Part shown: one piece after another, positions 24,522 through 32,907 of the stretch
Layout: every line of letters starts with the position of its first letter
How positions within the stretch are numbered: the first letter of the stretch is position 1
NCBI GenBank assembly: GCA_035293765.1
Contig: DATGMF010000058.1
Location: forward strand, 74,137 to 138,136
From: DASRHT01 sp035293765
GTDB lineage: Bacteria > Chloroflexota > Ktedonobacteria > Ktedonobacterales > Ktedonobacteraceae
Reading direction: 5' to 3'
DNA length: 64,000 nucleotides
The notes under the pieces: generated by a model
Seen by the model: only the letters and a program-made list of their open reading frames with translations
Database searches by the model: none
What the model was told of the DNA's origin: nothing
Position numbers and translations under genes: made by a program

Positions 24522-25358
24522 CTAAGTGTGTTTCCGCTCGATATCCTCAGGTATAGTATTTGTACTGCTTCCTGAGGAAGGTGGGGAAAAGGCGTGGCTA
24601 TCCCGGTCCGAGGGAGGATACTGAAAGAGTGTCAGCAACCCCGTCGCCTCTTCTCGTTCCGCCACCATCGGCACGCTGGAACTCACGTTAGCCGTCATGC
24701 AGAGCATCAGGTCCGGCTCTAACCCGGCTTTGATCACCGCGCGCGCAGACACACAATAATCGAGCAGCCGCGGTGGCGCATAGGTCTGATAGAGCGTGGT
24801 CGCGGCGTGGACGCTCTCACGAACGCGTATATCTGGAGACTGGCGCTGGATCTCAAGGGCAAGATAGCCGGCGCAGGTTGTGTCATCAAGCGCGAAGTAG
24901 CCACCCACGCCCGCACAGACCAGCGCGATATTGCTCCCACGCTCCTGCGCCAGTGCGAGTGCGCGCGTGGTGACGGCCTGAGCATTGTAGAAGCAGCCCG
25001 CGAGCCGGACGCTTTGGGGCGGACAGGCGAAGAAGGCGCGGGTGCCGTTGGTCGTGGCAAAGATCAGGTCGCGCCCGCTCAGATCGGCCTCGGCAAGCTG
25101 TACAGGCGAATTGCCGTAATCAAAGCCGGGGATCTGGCTGGCGTTGCGCTCCCCACAGAGCAGACGACCGGGAGCTTTTGCTGCCGCCTCCTGTGCCTGC
25201 TCGATAGTATCGGCGGCGAAGACGCGCCTCGCTCCGCGATCAAAGATGACCGCGAGCGAGGTGGTGGCGCGAATGACATCGATCACAATATAGATATCGT
25301 CTGCGGACGCGTTAGTAGCCGCCAGTTCCGAGGGCGTAAAGAACACGTTCAGTCGCAC
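24522..25358 (-). CDS. comB: 2-phosphosulfolactate phosphatase (ComB family)
   Basis: A 278-aa ComB-family protein. In methanogens ComB removes phosphate from 2-phosphosulfolactate in coenzyme M synthesis; in bacteria the role is often unknown. Signature segments: IYIVIDVIRATTSLAVIFDRGARRVF, LLCGERNASQIPGFDYGNSPVQL, LIFATTNGTRAFF and VCAGVGGYFALDDTTCAGYLA (acidic residues for Mg). The last 30 residues (DRDSHAFSPPSSGSSTNTIPEDIERKHT) are an unconserved tail. It starts with GTG one base after the stop of the acyl-CoA synthetase, with AAGGA inside that gene, so translation is coupled. Confidence 0.87.
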   Translation of the reverse strand: MRLNVFFTPSELAATNASADDIYIVIDVIRATTSLAVIFDRGARRVFAADTIEQAQEAAAKAPGRLLCGERNASQIPGFDYGNSPVQLAEADLSGRDLIFATTNGTRAFFACPPQSVRLAGCFYNAQAVTTRALALAQERGSNIALVCAGVGGYFALDDTTCAGYLALEIQRQSPDIRVRESVHAATTLYQTYAPPRLLDYCVSARAVIKAGLEPDLMLCMTANVSSSVPMVAEREEATGLLTLFQYPPSDRDSHAFSPPSSGSSTNTIPEDIERKHT

Positions 25359-25359
25359 A

Positions 25360-27030
25360 TTATTTTCCTTGCTTCTTAGCTCGTTCTATCTCCCTTAGCT
25401 CGACGCGGCGGATCTTGCCCGATATCGTCTTGGGCAGGCTATCGACGAACTCGATCTCGCGCGGATACTTGTACGGGGCCGTGACGCGTTTGACGTGCTC
25501 CTGTATTTCGCCTGCCAGTTCGTCGGAGGGCTTGTAGCCGGGGGCGAGGATGATACAGGCTTTGACGATCTCGCCGCGCATCTCGTCGGGGCTGGCGATG
25601 ACCGCCGATTCCGCCACGGCAGGATGCTCCTTGAGCGCGCTCTCGACCTCGAAGGGTCCGATGCGATAGCCTGCACTGATAATCACATCATCGGCCCGCC
25701 CGACGAACCAGAAATAGCCATCCTTATCTTTATAGGCGCGGTCACCCGTGATATACCAGTCGCCGCGGATGCAGGCTGCGCTGGCCTCGGGGTTGCGCCA
25801 GTACTCCTTGAACATCCAGGTGGGGCGATGCGGTTTAACACGCACAGCGATATCGCCTTCCTTATCGGGCGGCAGCTCGCTGCCATCGTGGTCGATTACG
25901 CTGACATCAAAGCCGGGCGAGGGCTTGCCCATCGAGCCCGGCTTGACTTGCAGCGGGGGGAAATTGGCGCAGAGCAGCACCGTCTCGGTCTGCCCGTAGC
26001 CATCGCGAATGGTCATTCCCGTGGTCTCTTCCCATACTTTTATAACTTCTGGATTCAAAGGCTCGCCCGCGCCGACGCAGTGCCGCAGGGCTTTGGGGGG
26101 ATGCGCCTTCATATACGCCATCGGCTCATCAAGCACGAGCATGCGATAGGCGGTCGGAGGCGCGCACAGGGTCGTGATGGGATACTTGTTGAGCATCTCC
26201 AGCGTCTCAATGGCGTTGAACTTGCCGCGCGCATCCTGGATAAACATGGCCGCGCCCATAATCCACGGGCCAAAAAGATTGCTCCAGGCGGCCTTTGCCC
26301 ACCCCATTTCGCTCAAATTCCAGTGCAGGTCGTCCTCATGCAGGTCGAGCCAGTATTTGCCGGTGATCGTATGGCCGATAGGATAGCTGGCGTGGGTGTG
26401 CAGCACCATTTTGGGGTAGCCGACGGTGCCGGAAGTGAAATAGACCAGGCAGGGATCGTCGCTTCTGGTTTTGGATCCGGTGAATTCAGCGGGAGCCCGC
26501 GCGACGATCTGATGATAATTGACCCAGCCTGAGCGTTCGGCGCCGCTCTGATCGACCAGGATCGCGTATTTGATGGTGGGACACTCGTTGCGCACTTGAT
26601 CGAATTTGGGTGCGCCTTCAGCGTCGGTAATAAAGCTCTGTGCCTCCGCCACTTCGGCGCGGAACTGGATATCTTTCGGCGTGAGCAGGGTCGTACAGGG
26701 AATGGGGATAGCGCCCAGCTTCATCAGACCCAGCACGCTCTCCCACCACTCAGGAAAGCGTGGCAGCATCACCAGCACGCGATCCCCCTTCTTGATACCT
26801 AGCTCAGCAAAGGCGTTGGCGGCGCGGCTGGAAGCTGCGGAGAAATGGGCGAAGGTGAGGGAGCGTTCTGCGCCGTCCTGTCCCACCCACAACATCGCCA
26901 GCTTATTGGGATCGCTGGCCCACTTGCCCATCACATCGGTTGCGAAGTTAAAATATTCGGGCACCTCAAGATGAAAATTGCGCCGTTCGGCTTCGTAATC
27001 AAGCATATGCGGAGTTCTGGCTGTGGTCAT
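25360..27030 (-). CDS. Acyl-CoA synthetase (medium-chain, AMP-forming)
   Basis: A 556-aa ANL-superfamily enzyme that activates a carboxylic acid with ATP and CoA. Motifs: YFTSGTVGYPKMVLHTH (P-loop-like A3), GYGQTETVLLC (A5), DWYITGDRAYKDKDGYFWFVGRADDVIISAGYRIGPFEVE (A7/A8 hinge) and LPKTISGKIRRVELRE (A10 with catalytic Lys). The overall similarity is to the ACSM / benzoate-type medium-chain acyl-CoA ligases, so butyrate to octanoate or an aromatic acid are likely. The TSGTVG differs from usual TSGT.G..K only slightly. It is the first gene of a unit with comB. Confidence 0.9.
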   Translation of the reverse strand: MTTARTPHMLDYEAERRNFHLEVPEYFNFATDVMGKWASDPNKLAMLWVGQDGAERSLTFAHFSAASSRAANAFAELGIKKGDRVLVMLPRFPEWWESVLGLMKLGAIPIPCTTLLTPKDIQFRAEVAEAQSFITDAEGAPKFDQVRNECPTIKYAILVDQSGAERSGWVNYHQIVARAPAEFTGSKTRSDDPCLVYFTSGTVGYPKMVLHTHASYPIGHTITGKYWLDLHEDDLHWNLSEMGWAKAAWSNLFGPWIMGAAMFIQDARGKFNAIETLEMLNKYPITTLCAPPTAYRMLVLDEPMAYMKAHPPKALRHCVGAGEPLNPEVIKVWEETTGMTIRDGYGQTETVLLCANFPPLQVKPGSMGKPSPGFDVSVIDHDGSELPPDKEGDIAVRVKPHRPTWMFKEYWRNPEASAACIRGDWYITGDRAYKDKDGYFWFVGRADDVIISAGYRIGPFEVESALKEHPAVAESAVIASPDEMRGEIVKACIILAPGYKPSDELAGEIQEHVKRVTAPYKYPREIEFVDSLPKTISGKIRRVELREIERAKKQGK

Positions 27031-27190
27031 AATCTCAAAATCTCCTTACAATACCAGCAGCATTGTCGCACCAACAACGCTGTTCGGCAACTCTTCTCCT
27101 CTCTGTATCATATCACGAATACTCGCGCGCTTCACCGCCTATACCTCACGTTTACCAGATAGACGGAGCAGCAAGCCGTTGAAGAAGATA

Positions 27191-29230
27191 TCATTCCTCA
27201 CTCCCTTCTTGCAAGTCTTCTAACCGCTGCCGCCACTCATCAGCCCAGGGAAGCTTTAGATGCTCTACAATGTCTACGGCTATCCGCATATCTGCTATAG
27301 CCCGGGCATTATCCTCTGTTGCTTCATACACGAGCGAACGATAATAGAGCGTGATAGATTGGCTATAGTTATCTCGTATACTCTGATAAAGCTCGTATGC
27401 TTCTGTTAGCAGATTCAGCGCCGCCTCATACTGCTCCAACCGTGCAGCCATTAGCCCTATCGCTTTGCGCACATTGGCCTCTCCCAACCGGTCTCCCACC
27501 GCGCGGAACAGCTCTAACGCTTGCTCATAGGAGACCAGCGCCGCCTGCATCTCCTTGCGAAACTGCTGCACATCCCCTATCGCTTGGCGCACATTGGCCT
27601 CTCCCAACCGGTCTCCCACCGCGCGGAACAGCTCTAACGCTTGCTCATAGGAGACCAGCGCCGCCTCTCGCTCATCGCGAAACTGCTGCACATCCCCTAT
27701 CGCTTTGCGCACATTGGCCTCTCCCAACTTCGAACCCACCGCGCGGAACAGCTCTAACGCTTGCTCATAGGAGACCAGCGCCGCCTGCATCTCGAATCCA
27801 TAAGCGTAAAAGCGCCCCTGCCAGTTGGCGCGTGTAGCGCTAGAGCCGGGCGTAAGGTCAAGCGTTTCGTCGTGGGCGACCTCCAGTAACGCGCTGAAGT
27901 ATTCGCGGTTATCGCGAATATATGCGCCCTGGACGGCCTCTTCCCAGAGCGATATTCCCTGCTCTTCATTCAGCACAATGGCATGATAATACCAATCCAG
28001 CGGGTAAGGCTCTATATCTGCAAGGTGCGTGAGCGCGCGTTGGTGATATTGTTGCCATTGGGCAGGTTCCTGGACGCGAATTCTGGGGGCCTGTAAGTTG
28101 CGTATCAGGTCATGGCAGGCATAGCGTTGATGACCGCGAGCTTCGATGTATGGGTAACGGATGAATTGTTCGAACAGCTCGGCTCTACTTTTTGGCGGCA
28201 GGAGGTCATCGAACATCGCTTCTAGCATGGGGAGGTCGAAGCTGCGTAATAGAACGCTGTATTTGGTCAGTTCGCGAAAGGGTGAGGGGAGGCGCTGATA
28301 GAGCAGGGGTTGGAGATATTCGAGCAGCGCCTGTTCGTTGAACTGGTCCTGAAGCTGGGGCAGGTCGGCGATGGTTAACGGTCGGTCGCCTTGCTGCTGC
28401 CAGAGCAGGCCGATAATCTCGACGCAGAGCGCATGGCCGTGCGTGATGTCATAGAGACGCTGGCGCACGCTGGTATCCGTCACTCCTATTTGCAATAGAT
28501 AGTCATCCGTCGCGCTCTGGTCCAGAAACGGGAGTTTATGCGCGTATACTTCCTGTCGCCTGATGGTCATCATTGACAGGGGCATGCGGCTGGTCATGAC
28601 TACATGACAACGTTTGCCTTTCCTGTGCAGCCGCTCGTGCAGCGATGGCAGCAGGTCGTTGAGCAACCATTGCCCGACCTCTGATGCTTCCGCCTCCCCC
28701 AGCCATTCGCAGGTGTCGAGCAGCAGGACCAGGCGCGAGCTGGCAAGCGTGAGCAGCAGGTCATAGAACGCCTGCGTCGCCTGCGCGCGTATCTGGCGGC
28801 GTAGCTCCACTATGGCAGTGTTAATGTTGAGCTGCATTCCCTGGCCCTGGAATGACGCGCTTTCAGCAAGATGAATCTCTTGCGTCAGGTTGCCAGCAGG
28901 GTGCGAGAGTTTGCTGCGTCCATCGGCCAGCACCTGTTGTGTGTGCTGCATTTGCTGCGCATCAACAAACGATTCGGACTGCGGGAGCAGTTCTTCCAGC
29001 ACGGTCAGAGGGTCGATGCGTAACGATGGGATGGCAAAATTGAGTTTGAGCGTCACCACATTCTGCGGCGTCTCTTCGGCAAGACGAGCTAAAAGCCTGC
29101 TTTTGCCGATGCCTCCCTGCCCGGTGATGAGCAACACCCAGGGATTTGACTGCGTGAGCAGTTGCTGATAGAGTCGCTTTTCCTCTTCGCGTCCGACAAA
29201 CGGCGTCAGGAACGGGAGAGCCAGAGACAT
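27191..29230 (-). CDS. STAND-type NTPase with C-terminal TPR repeats
   Basis: A 679-aa signalling ATPase of the STAND class (AAA_16/NACHT-like). The ATPase has LITGQGGIGKSRLLARL (Walker A, residues 35-51) and SRLVLLLDTCEWLGEAE (Walker B, about 165-182), then a helical and winged-helix region, then TPR units of 40 residues from about 485. Three of these TPRs are nearly identical at DNA level (27470-27795). The N-terminus has no effector domain; the small adjacent gene at 29432-29875 could provide it. The start at 29230 (AAAGGAATC upstream) is chosen because the longer frame would run through a large inverted repeat. STAND proteins often act in defence or developmental signalling; neither is proven here. 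Confidence 0.87.
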   Translation of the reverse strand: MSLALPFLTPFVGREEEKRLYQQLLTQSNPWVLLITGQGGIGKSRLLARLAEETPQNVVTLKLNFAIPSLRIDPLTVLEELLPQSESFVDAQQMQHTQQVLADGRSKLSHPAGNLTQEIHLAESASFQGQGMQLNINTAIVELRRQIRAQATQAFYDLLLTLASSRLVLLLDTCEWLGEAEASEVGQWLLNDLLPSLHERLHRKGKRCHVVMTSRMPLSMMTIRRQEVYAHKLPFLDQSATDDYLLQIGVTDTSVRQRLYDITHGHALCVEIIGLLWQQQGDRPLTIADLPQLQDQFNEQALLEYLQPLLYQRLPSPFRELTKYSVLLRSFDLPMLEAMFDDLLPPKSRAELFEQFIRYPYIEARGHQRYACHDLIRNLQAPRIRVQEPAQWQQYHQRALTHLADIEPYPLDWYYHAIVLNEEQGISLWEEAVQGAYIRDNREYFSALLEVAHDETLDLTPGSSATRANWQGRFYAYGFEMQAALVSYEQALELFRAVGSKLGEANVRKAIGDVQQFRDEREAALVSYEQALELFRAVGDRLGEANVRQAIGDVQQFRKEMQAALVSYEQALELFRAVGDRLGEANVRKAIGLMAARLEQYEAALNLLTEAYELYQSIRDNYSQSITLYYRSLVYEATEDNARAIADMRIAVDIVEHLKLPWADEWRQRLEDLQEGSEE
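27470..27795. repeat. Tandem 120-bp repeats within STAND gene TPR region
   Basis: Units of 120 bp start at about 27470, 27590 and 27710. The 60-base block at 27481-27540 is identical to that at 27601-27660, and the block at 27721-27780 differs only in a seven-base patch. This codes for three almost identical 40-residue TPR units (EAALVSYEQALELFRAVG). The number of units may vary between strains by slippage or recombination. Confidence 0.9.
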
Positions 29231-29268
29231 GCTGCGATTCCTTTCGTGCGTCAGGTCATTATACAGAT

Positions 29269-29423
29269 GAACAAATGATGCTGGCAATCTGTGGCTCCCC
29301 TGCTGTGGCAACGACATTGATGCCGTCCGCTTTAGCGCCCCCGTCCACCCTCTTGAAAGGTCGGCAGTAAGCTGGACGGCATCAATCCCGTCGCCACAGC
29401 AATATTGCCAGTTTCACTTGTTC
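29269..29423. repeat. 155-bp imperfect inverted repeat between STAND gene and small gene
   Basis: Outer arms: GAACAAATGATGCTGGCAAT (29269-29288) and ATTGCCAGTTTCACTTGTTC (29404-29423), 17 of 20 matched. Inner arms: CTGTGGCAACGACATTGATG.. to CCGTCC (29303-29328) and GGACGGCATCAATCCCGTCG..CACAG (29374-29399), nearly complete complement. The left side has an extra CTGTGGCTCCCCTG. In between is a 45-base loop. It could be a MITE-like insertion, a structured RNA in the leader of the STAND mRNA, or a regulatory site. Confidence 0.75.
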
Positions 29424-29431
29424 AAAGAGCA

Positions 29432-29875
29432 TCATGGTGTCAGCTTCTCTGGGCCGATGGTGAACTGCACGTCGTCGGCGCTGGCTCTCTCTCCCAGGTT
29501 GACCTCCTGGTGCCCCCTGCCGCTGGTATTGCTCATGCGGATATGGGAGGCTTTGGCCTCCGCTGCTGCTATCAGCGCCTGGTGCGGGCCCGATTGGACC
29601 AGTTGTGTAAGCTCATGCGCGAAGGTGGGATCAGCATTGAGAATGTTCAGCAGCTTTTTCTCGATCACAGTGGAGAAGTCGGTATCGCCACCCATAAAGG
29701 TTTGCAGCGCCTGGCTGGCATTGCCGCCATCCTGCTCGTGCGCGAACCGCTTGCGAATAGCCTCGTAAACATGGGTTGCCAGCTCTTTGCTTTTGCCATA
29801 GACATCTTCGCCTGCTTTTGACACAATACCTGTCAGGAGCCCTATCGCGAGCGCGGTCAGCGTTGCAGCATCCAT
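29432..29875 (-). CDS. Small protein upstream of STAND ATPase (possible effector/adaptor)
   Basis: 147 aa. The N-terminal helix MDAATLTALAIGLLTGIVSKAGEDVYGKSKELATHVYEAI is hydrophobic then amphipathic, as in small proteins often next to bacterial STAND or NACHT genes. The C-terminal part QEVNLGERASADDVQFTI (residues 123-140) resembles residues 117-136 of the STAND protein (QEIHLAESASFQGQGMQLNI): Q-E-[VI]-x-L-x-E-x-A-S then [VM]-Q-[FL]-x-I. Such a shared motif may mean that the two proteins bind each other. Same direction as the STAND gene, 200 bases upstream, with the inverted repeat between. No enzyme motif is seen. Confidence 0.65.
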   Translation of the reverse strand: MDAATLTALAIGLLTGIVSKAGEDVYGKSKELATHVYEAIRKRFAHEQDGGNASQALQTFMGGDTDFSTVIEKKLLNILNADPTFAHELTQLVQSGPHQALIAAAEAKASHIRMSNTSGRGHQEVNLGERASADDVQFTIGPEKLTP

Positions 29876-29972
29876 CTTTGTCCCCTTTTCAAATTAAATG
29901 TGGATATCTACTTCTATTAATAGGCTAAGCAGCATTTTAGTGACTATCTCATCATTTGTCAATGGAGGAGTG

Positions 29973-30300
29973 GCAGGGCAAGCGCGAGGTCTTGCAATTC
30001 CGCCCGCCAACGCTGCTGCGCGCTAGCTTCGCTCAGGCGGGCGGAAAGGAAGCCCCCACCCAGGCCCATCCACCACCCCTTGCCCCTACCCGCGTTCTCC
30101 CCAACGCCGTTTTGTGCTCAACAACCAGATCCGAACGGGACCCGCCACGTTCGACGGATGTGGTAGGGGCAAGGGGAGGCTGGTTGGGGGTGGATGGGGC
30201 CTCGCGCTTGCCCTGCAACGGAATGGCACGATTTGGGGTGGATGGGAATATTACATCAATGGCAACTGTAGGGGCAATCCCTTGCGGTTGTCCTGCTGCG
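29973..30300. repeat. Nested GC-rich inverted repeats in a 560-bp non-coding region
   Basis: GCAGGGCAAGCGCGAGG (29973-29989) has its perfect inverse at 30200-30216; inside, CCCCTTGCCCCTACC (30076-30090) has its perfect inverse at 30162-30176. A further copy of the family (TGTAGGGGCAATCCCTTGCGG) lies at 30268-30288. The remainder of the gap 29876-30436 appears to have no gene; reading frames there follow the repeat and lack ribosome sites. Confidence 0.75.
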
Positions 30301-30436
30301 GGTCGAAAGGTTGTACGGGCGATAAATCGGACGCGATAAATCGGGTCCCTACAGTATTTGCAGGTTTGCAGCGTTTTTTTATGGGGGCCAATCCTGCTTC
30401 TGTTCAGAAGTGGGATCGGCCCTTCAATATGGATGA

Positions 30437-32215
30437 TCAGGATGCGGGCGGCACGATGGGGAGGATGACGTGGGATGGGTGCTCGGCATCGTGCAGGATG
30501 GTCTGGTGGGCGACGGCAAGCTCGTCGTCGGCACCGAAGTCGTGGCCCGTGTTGGGATTGCGATCCCAGCGCGGGAAGTTGCTGCTGGTGATATCCAGGC
30601 AGATGCGATGCCCTTTCAGGAAGACGTTGCTGGTGGCCCACAGATCGATTGCATACTCGTAGGGCTTGCCTGGCTCGATCAGCGTTGGCGCTTCTCCCTG
30701 CGAGAAGTTGCGATAGCGCGCGCGAATGATGCCGTCGGTCAGGTTGCGAGCATAGCCGTCAGGGTGGACATCGACCAGGCGCGCCACAAAGTCGGTATCG
30801 GGCGCGCTCGAAGTAGCCCACAGGTGGACCATGATGGGACCGGTTACCTCTGTATCCTGCTCCAGAGGTGGCGTTGTGTAGACCAGGACATCCTCGCGAC
30901 TCTCCGTCGCGCGCTGATCGAAGGGGCCGCCGGGGAACTCCGGCGTCATCAGCAGCGCGCCGCCACGGGTCATGACGGGGTGAGCGGGATCGTAATCGTA
31001 GCGGTCAGCGGTCTCCGCTTCGGGTGGCGTCGTGCTGAGAACGCCATCGCCGTTGAGCGTGTTGGCGTGCCCGTTGCTGCGCAGATAGAAACGCGTATCG
31101 ACGGCGCGGGCCAGCGGCCATTCCTGTTCGTCGCGCCAGATGTTTGCGCCCATCACAAAGAGCTTGATCGGAGCCTCTTGCAGGATGCCGGTATCGATGC
31201 CCTTCAAGAACTGGTCGAACCAGCGCAATTGTAAGCTTACAAAGTCGATTTTCAGGTCGATGAAGGCGGCGGTTGACCCGAAGCCGAAGTTCATTTCGCC
31301 CACAGGGTTATTGCTGCCACCATGGATCCAGGGACCGATCAGCAGCTTGCTCTGGCGCGCCTCTGGCGTCGTCCCCTGCTCGCGCATGATCTTAAAGTTC
31401 TCGATAGTGTCCTTGAGGAAGATATCGTACCAGCCGCCCACATTGAAGGTGGGAACCGTCACATTCTTGTGCTTGCCGAGGATCGTCAGGGGCGCTGCGT
31501 GTTCGCGGTCCATCGGATGCTCGAAGGTTTCGAAGAAGGCGGGCGCGACGTCGTGGCGCTTCAAAGGTGCGAAGTCTTTGAGCGGCAAAGACCAGTACCC
31601 TTGAGCGCCCAGGGCATCGACGTCTTTAACCATCATATAGATGGCTCGCCCCAGGTTGCGCGGATCGGGATCACCCGCATAGCGGCGCATCAGCACGTTC
31701 AGCCCCATCGAGAGCTGCCAGTTCCCTGACGTGCCCAGCTCGAACGCGCCGCCACGAAACAAGATGCCGTTGAAGGGATCGTTCCAGGTGATGAACGGCA
31801 CCATCGCTTTGAGCGCGGGCGGCTGGTGAACGGCGGCGGACCACTGGGTAAAGCCAAAATAAGAGGCCCCGTACATTCCGACGTTGCCGTCGCTATAGGG
31901 CAGTTGCGCCGCCCACGCGATGGTATCAACGCCGTCCAGCGCCTCGTTGCGCATGGGGTCCCATTCACCCTCAGAGGCAAAACGGCCCCGCGTATCCTGC
32001 ACGATGACGACGTAGCCGCGTCGTGCCACCTGCGCGGGGTCCAGCACAGAGCCCCCGATGGGGAAATCTTTGCCGTATGGCAAGCGCGTGAGCAGCACAG
32101 GCCACCGGCCCTCGCCAACCGGACGATAGACGTTGGCACGCAGAGTTGTGCCATCTCTCATCTTCGCGGGAACATCAAAATCAATTGTGATCTGTTGGCC
32201 CATTTGCATTGCCAT
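30437..32215 (-). CDS. CocE/NonD-family alpha/beta hydrolase (X-Pro dipeptidyl peptidase-like)
   Basis: About 592 aa, cytoplasmic by lack of a signal. Domain 1 is an alpha/beta hydrolase: nucleophile Ser in NVGMYGASYFGFTQW, Asp in FNVGGWYDIFLKD and His in LIGPWIHGG give the catalytic triad. The C-terminal jelly-roll (EDVLVYTTPPLEQDTEVTGPIMVHLWATSSAPDTDFVARLVDV...) is the usual CocE lid domain. Members cleave X-Pro peptides, cocaine-like esters or acylated beta-lactams, so the substrate is open. ATG 32215 fits GAGGAGAG seven bases upstream; a TTG two codons further up is less likely. A short intergenic repeat separates it from the DinB gene upstream. Confidence 0.88.
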   Translation of the reverse strand: MAMQMGQQITIDFDVPAKMRDGTTLRANVYRPVGEGRWPVLLTRLPYGKDFPIGGSVLDPAQVARRGYVVIVQDTRGRFASEGEWDPMRNEALDGVDTIAWAAQLPYSDGNVGMYGASYFGFTQWSAAVHQPPALKAMVPFITWNDPFNGILFRGGAFELGTSGNWQLSMGLNVLMRRYAGDPDPRNLGRAIYMMVKDVDALGAQGYWSLPLKDFAPLKRHDVAPAFFETFEHPMDREHAAPLTILGKHKNVTVPTFNVGGWYDIFLKDTIENFKIMREQGTTPEARQSKLLIGPWIHGGSNNPVGEMNFGFGSTAAFIDLKIDFVSLQLRWFDQFLKGIDTGILQEAPIKLFVMGANIWRDEQEWPLARAVDTRFYLRSNGHANTLNGDGVLSTTPPEAETADRYDYDPAHPVMTRGGALLMTPEFPGGPFDQRATESREDVLVYTTPPLEQDTEVTGPIMVHLWATSSAPDTDFVARLVDVHPDGYARNLTDGIIRARYRNFSQGEAPTLIEPGKPYEYAIDLWATSNVFLKGHRICLDITSSNFPRWDRNPNTGHDFGADDELAVAHQTILHDAEHPSHVILPIVPPAS

Positions 32216-32258
32216 TGGCAAACTCTCCTCTTCATCCTTGATAGTGACTACACAATTA

Positions 32259-32312
32259 GTAGGGGCTGGGCAACCGGCGGCGGCCTGGGCAACCGCGAGG
32301 GTTGCCCCTACA
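32259..32312. repeat. Short GC-rich intergenic repeat (copy)
   Basis: TAGGGGCTGGGCAACCGG... and ..GGCAACCGCGAGGGTTGCCC-CTACAGG: two partial copies of the family head to tail, with GGCAACC...GGTTGCC able to pair. Located between the hydrolase and DinB genes. Confidence 0.6.
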
Positions 32313-32317
32313 GGAAA

Positions 32318-32878
32318 CTATGCCTGTTTGTTGTATTGGTTCAGCGCCTCCACGATTTGTTGCTGATGGAGCAAGCCGTGGAAAATGCCGAGCGCGCACA
32401 GGGCGACCGCATTCAACGGGCCAAAGGCGGGAATGCGCGTGATCGTTGCCTGCAAATTGGGCTCGTCCGGCCAGGCGTCGAGGAAGGCAAGGCAAATGCG
32501 GCGGCTTTCGGCCAGGCGCGCCTTGACCTGCTCTACCGTTTGAATGCTCTCCCAGGGCGTCTCGTAGCGCAGCCTAAGCTGGTCATCCAATTCGACGTTG
32601 CGCGTCAGTTGAGCGGCAATAGCGCAAATTTCTTCCAGCGTCGCGGTGAGATGGGCGACGACATGGGCAACGGTCCATCCTTTTTCATCGCCGGAGGTGG
32701 CTTCCGCATCGTGGGGCACGAACACTATTGCCTGGTTGGTTGCGCCCGCGACCGCCGCTTGCAGGCCATCAAATAACTCTTTGGTCGCTGCCTGCAAATC
32801 TGCGAGGGTAAATCCCTTTGTCTGCTCTGCCAGGGTCTTTGTTCCTGCTCGTACTGCCGCGAAATCGATCTGTAGCAT
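32318..32878 (-). CDS. DinB-superfamily protein
   Basis: A 186-aa four-helix-bundle protein of the DinB/YfiT-like superfamily. The first metal-type His lies in GWTVAHVVAHLTATLEEI, and the third-helix pair in FHGLLHQQQIVEAL. Family members include thiol-dependent S-transferases and stress proteins; the true substrate is not visible. ATG 32878 is 29 bases from the tetR stop codon, and the gene runs in the same direction as tetR and P450. It is not close in sequence to the broken DinB gene at 3140-5951. Confidence 0.8.
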   Translation of the reverse strand: MLQIDFAAVRAGTKTLAEQTKGFTLADLQAATKELFDGLQAAVAGATNQAIVFVPHDAEATSGDEKGWTVAHVVAHLTATLEEICAIAAQLTRNVELDDQLRLRYETPWESIQTVEQVKARLAESRRICLAFLDAWPDEPNLQATITRIPAFGPLNAVALCALGIFHGLLHQQQIVEALNQYNKQA

Positions 32879-32907
32879 CGATACCTCCTGAATAACATAA
32901 ACGATAC

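Noticed and set aside
27470..27795. CRISPR-like array
   Set aside because: Repeats of 120 bp with no spacers, in frame in a TPR gene.
27397..27837. 146-codon plus-strand frame with repeated HWPLPTGLPPRGTALTLAHRRPAPP units
   Set aside because: It is the antisense of the 120-bp TPR repeats in the STAND gene; no ribosome site and biased composition.
30033..30662. Overlapping long frames on both strands in the repeat-rich gap (202 and 182 codons)
   Set aside because: They run through the GC palindromes and into the antisense of the hydrolase gene, without ribosome sites or recognisable domains.
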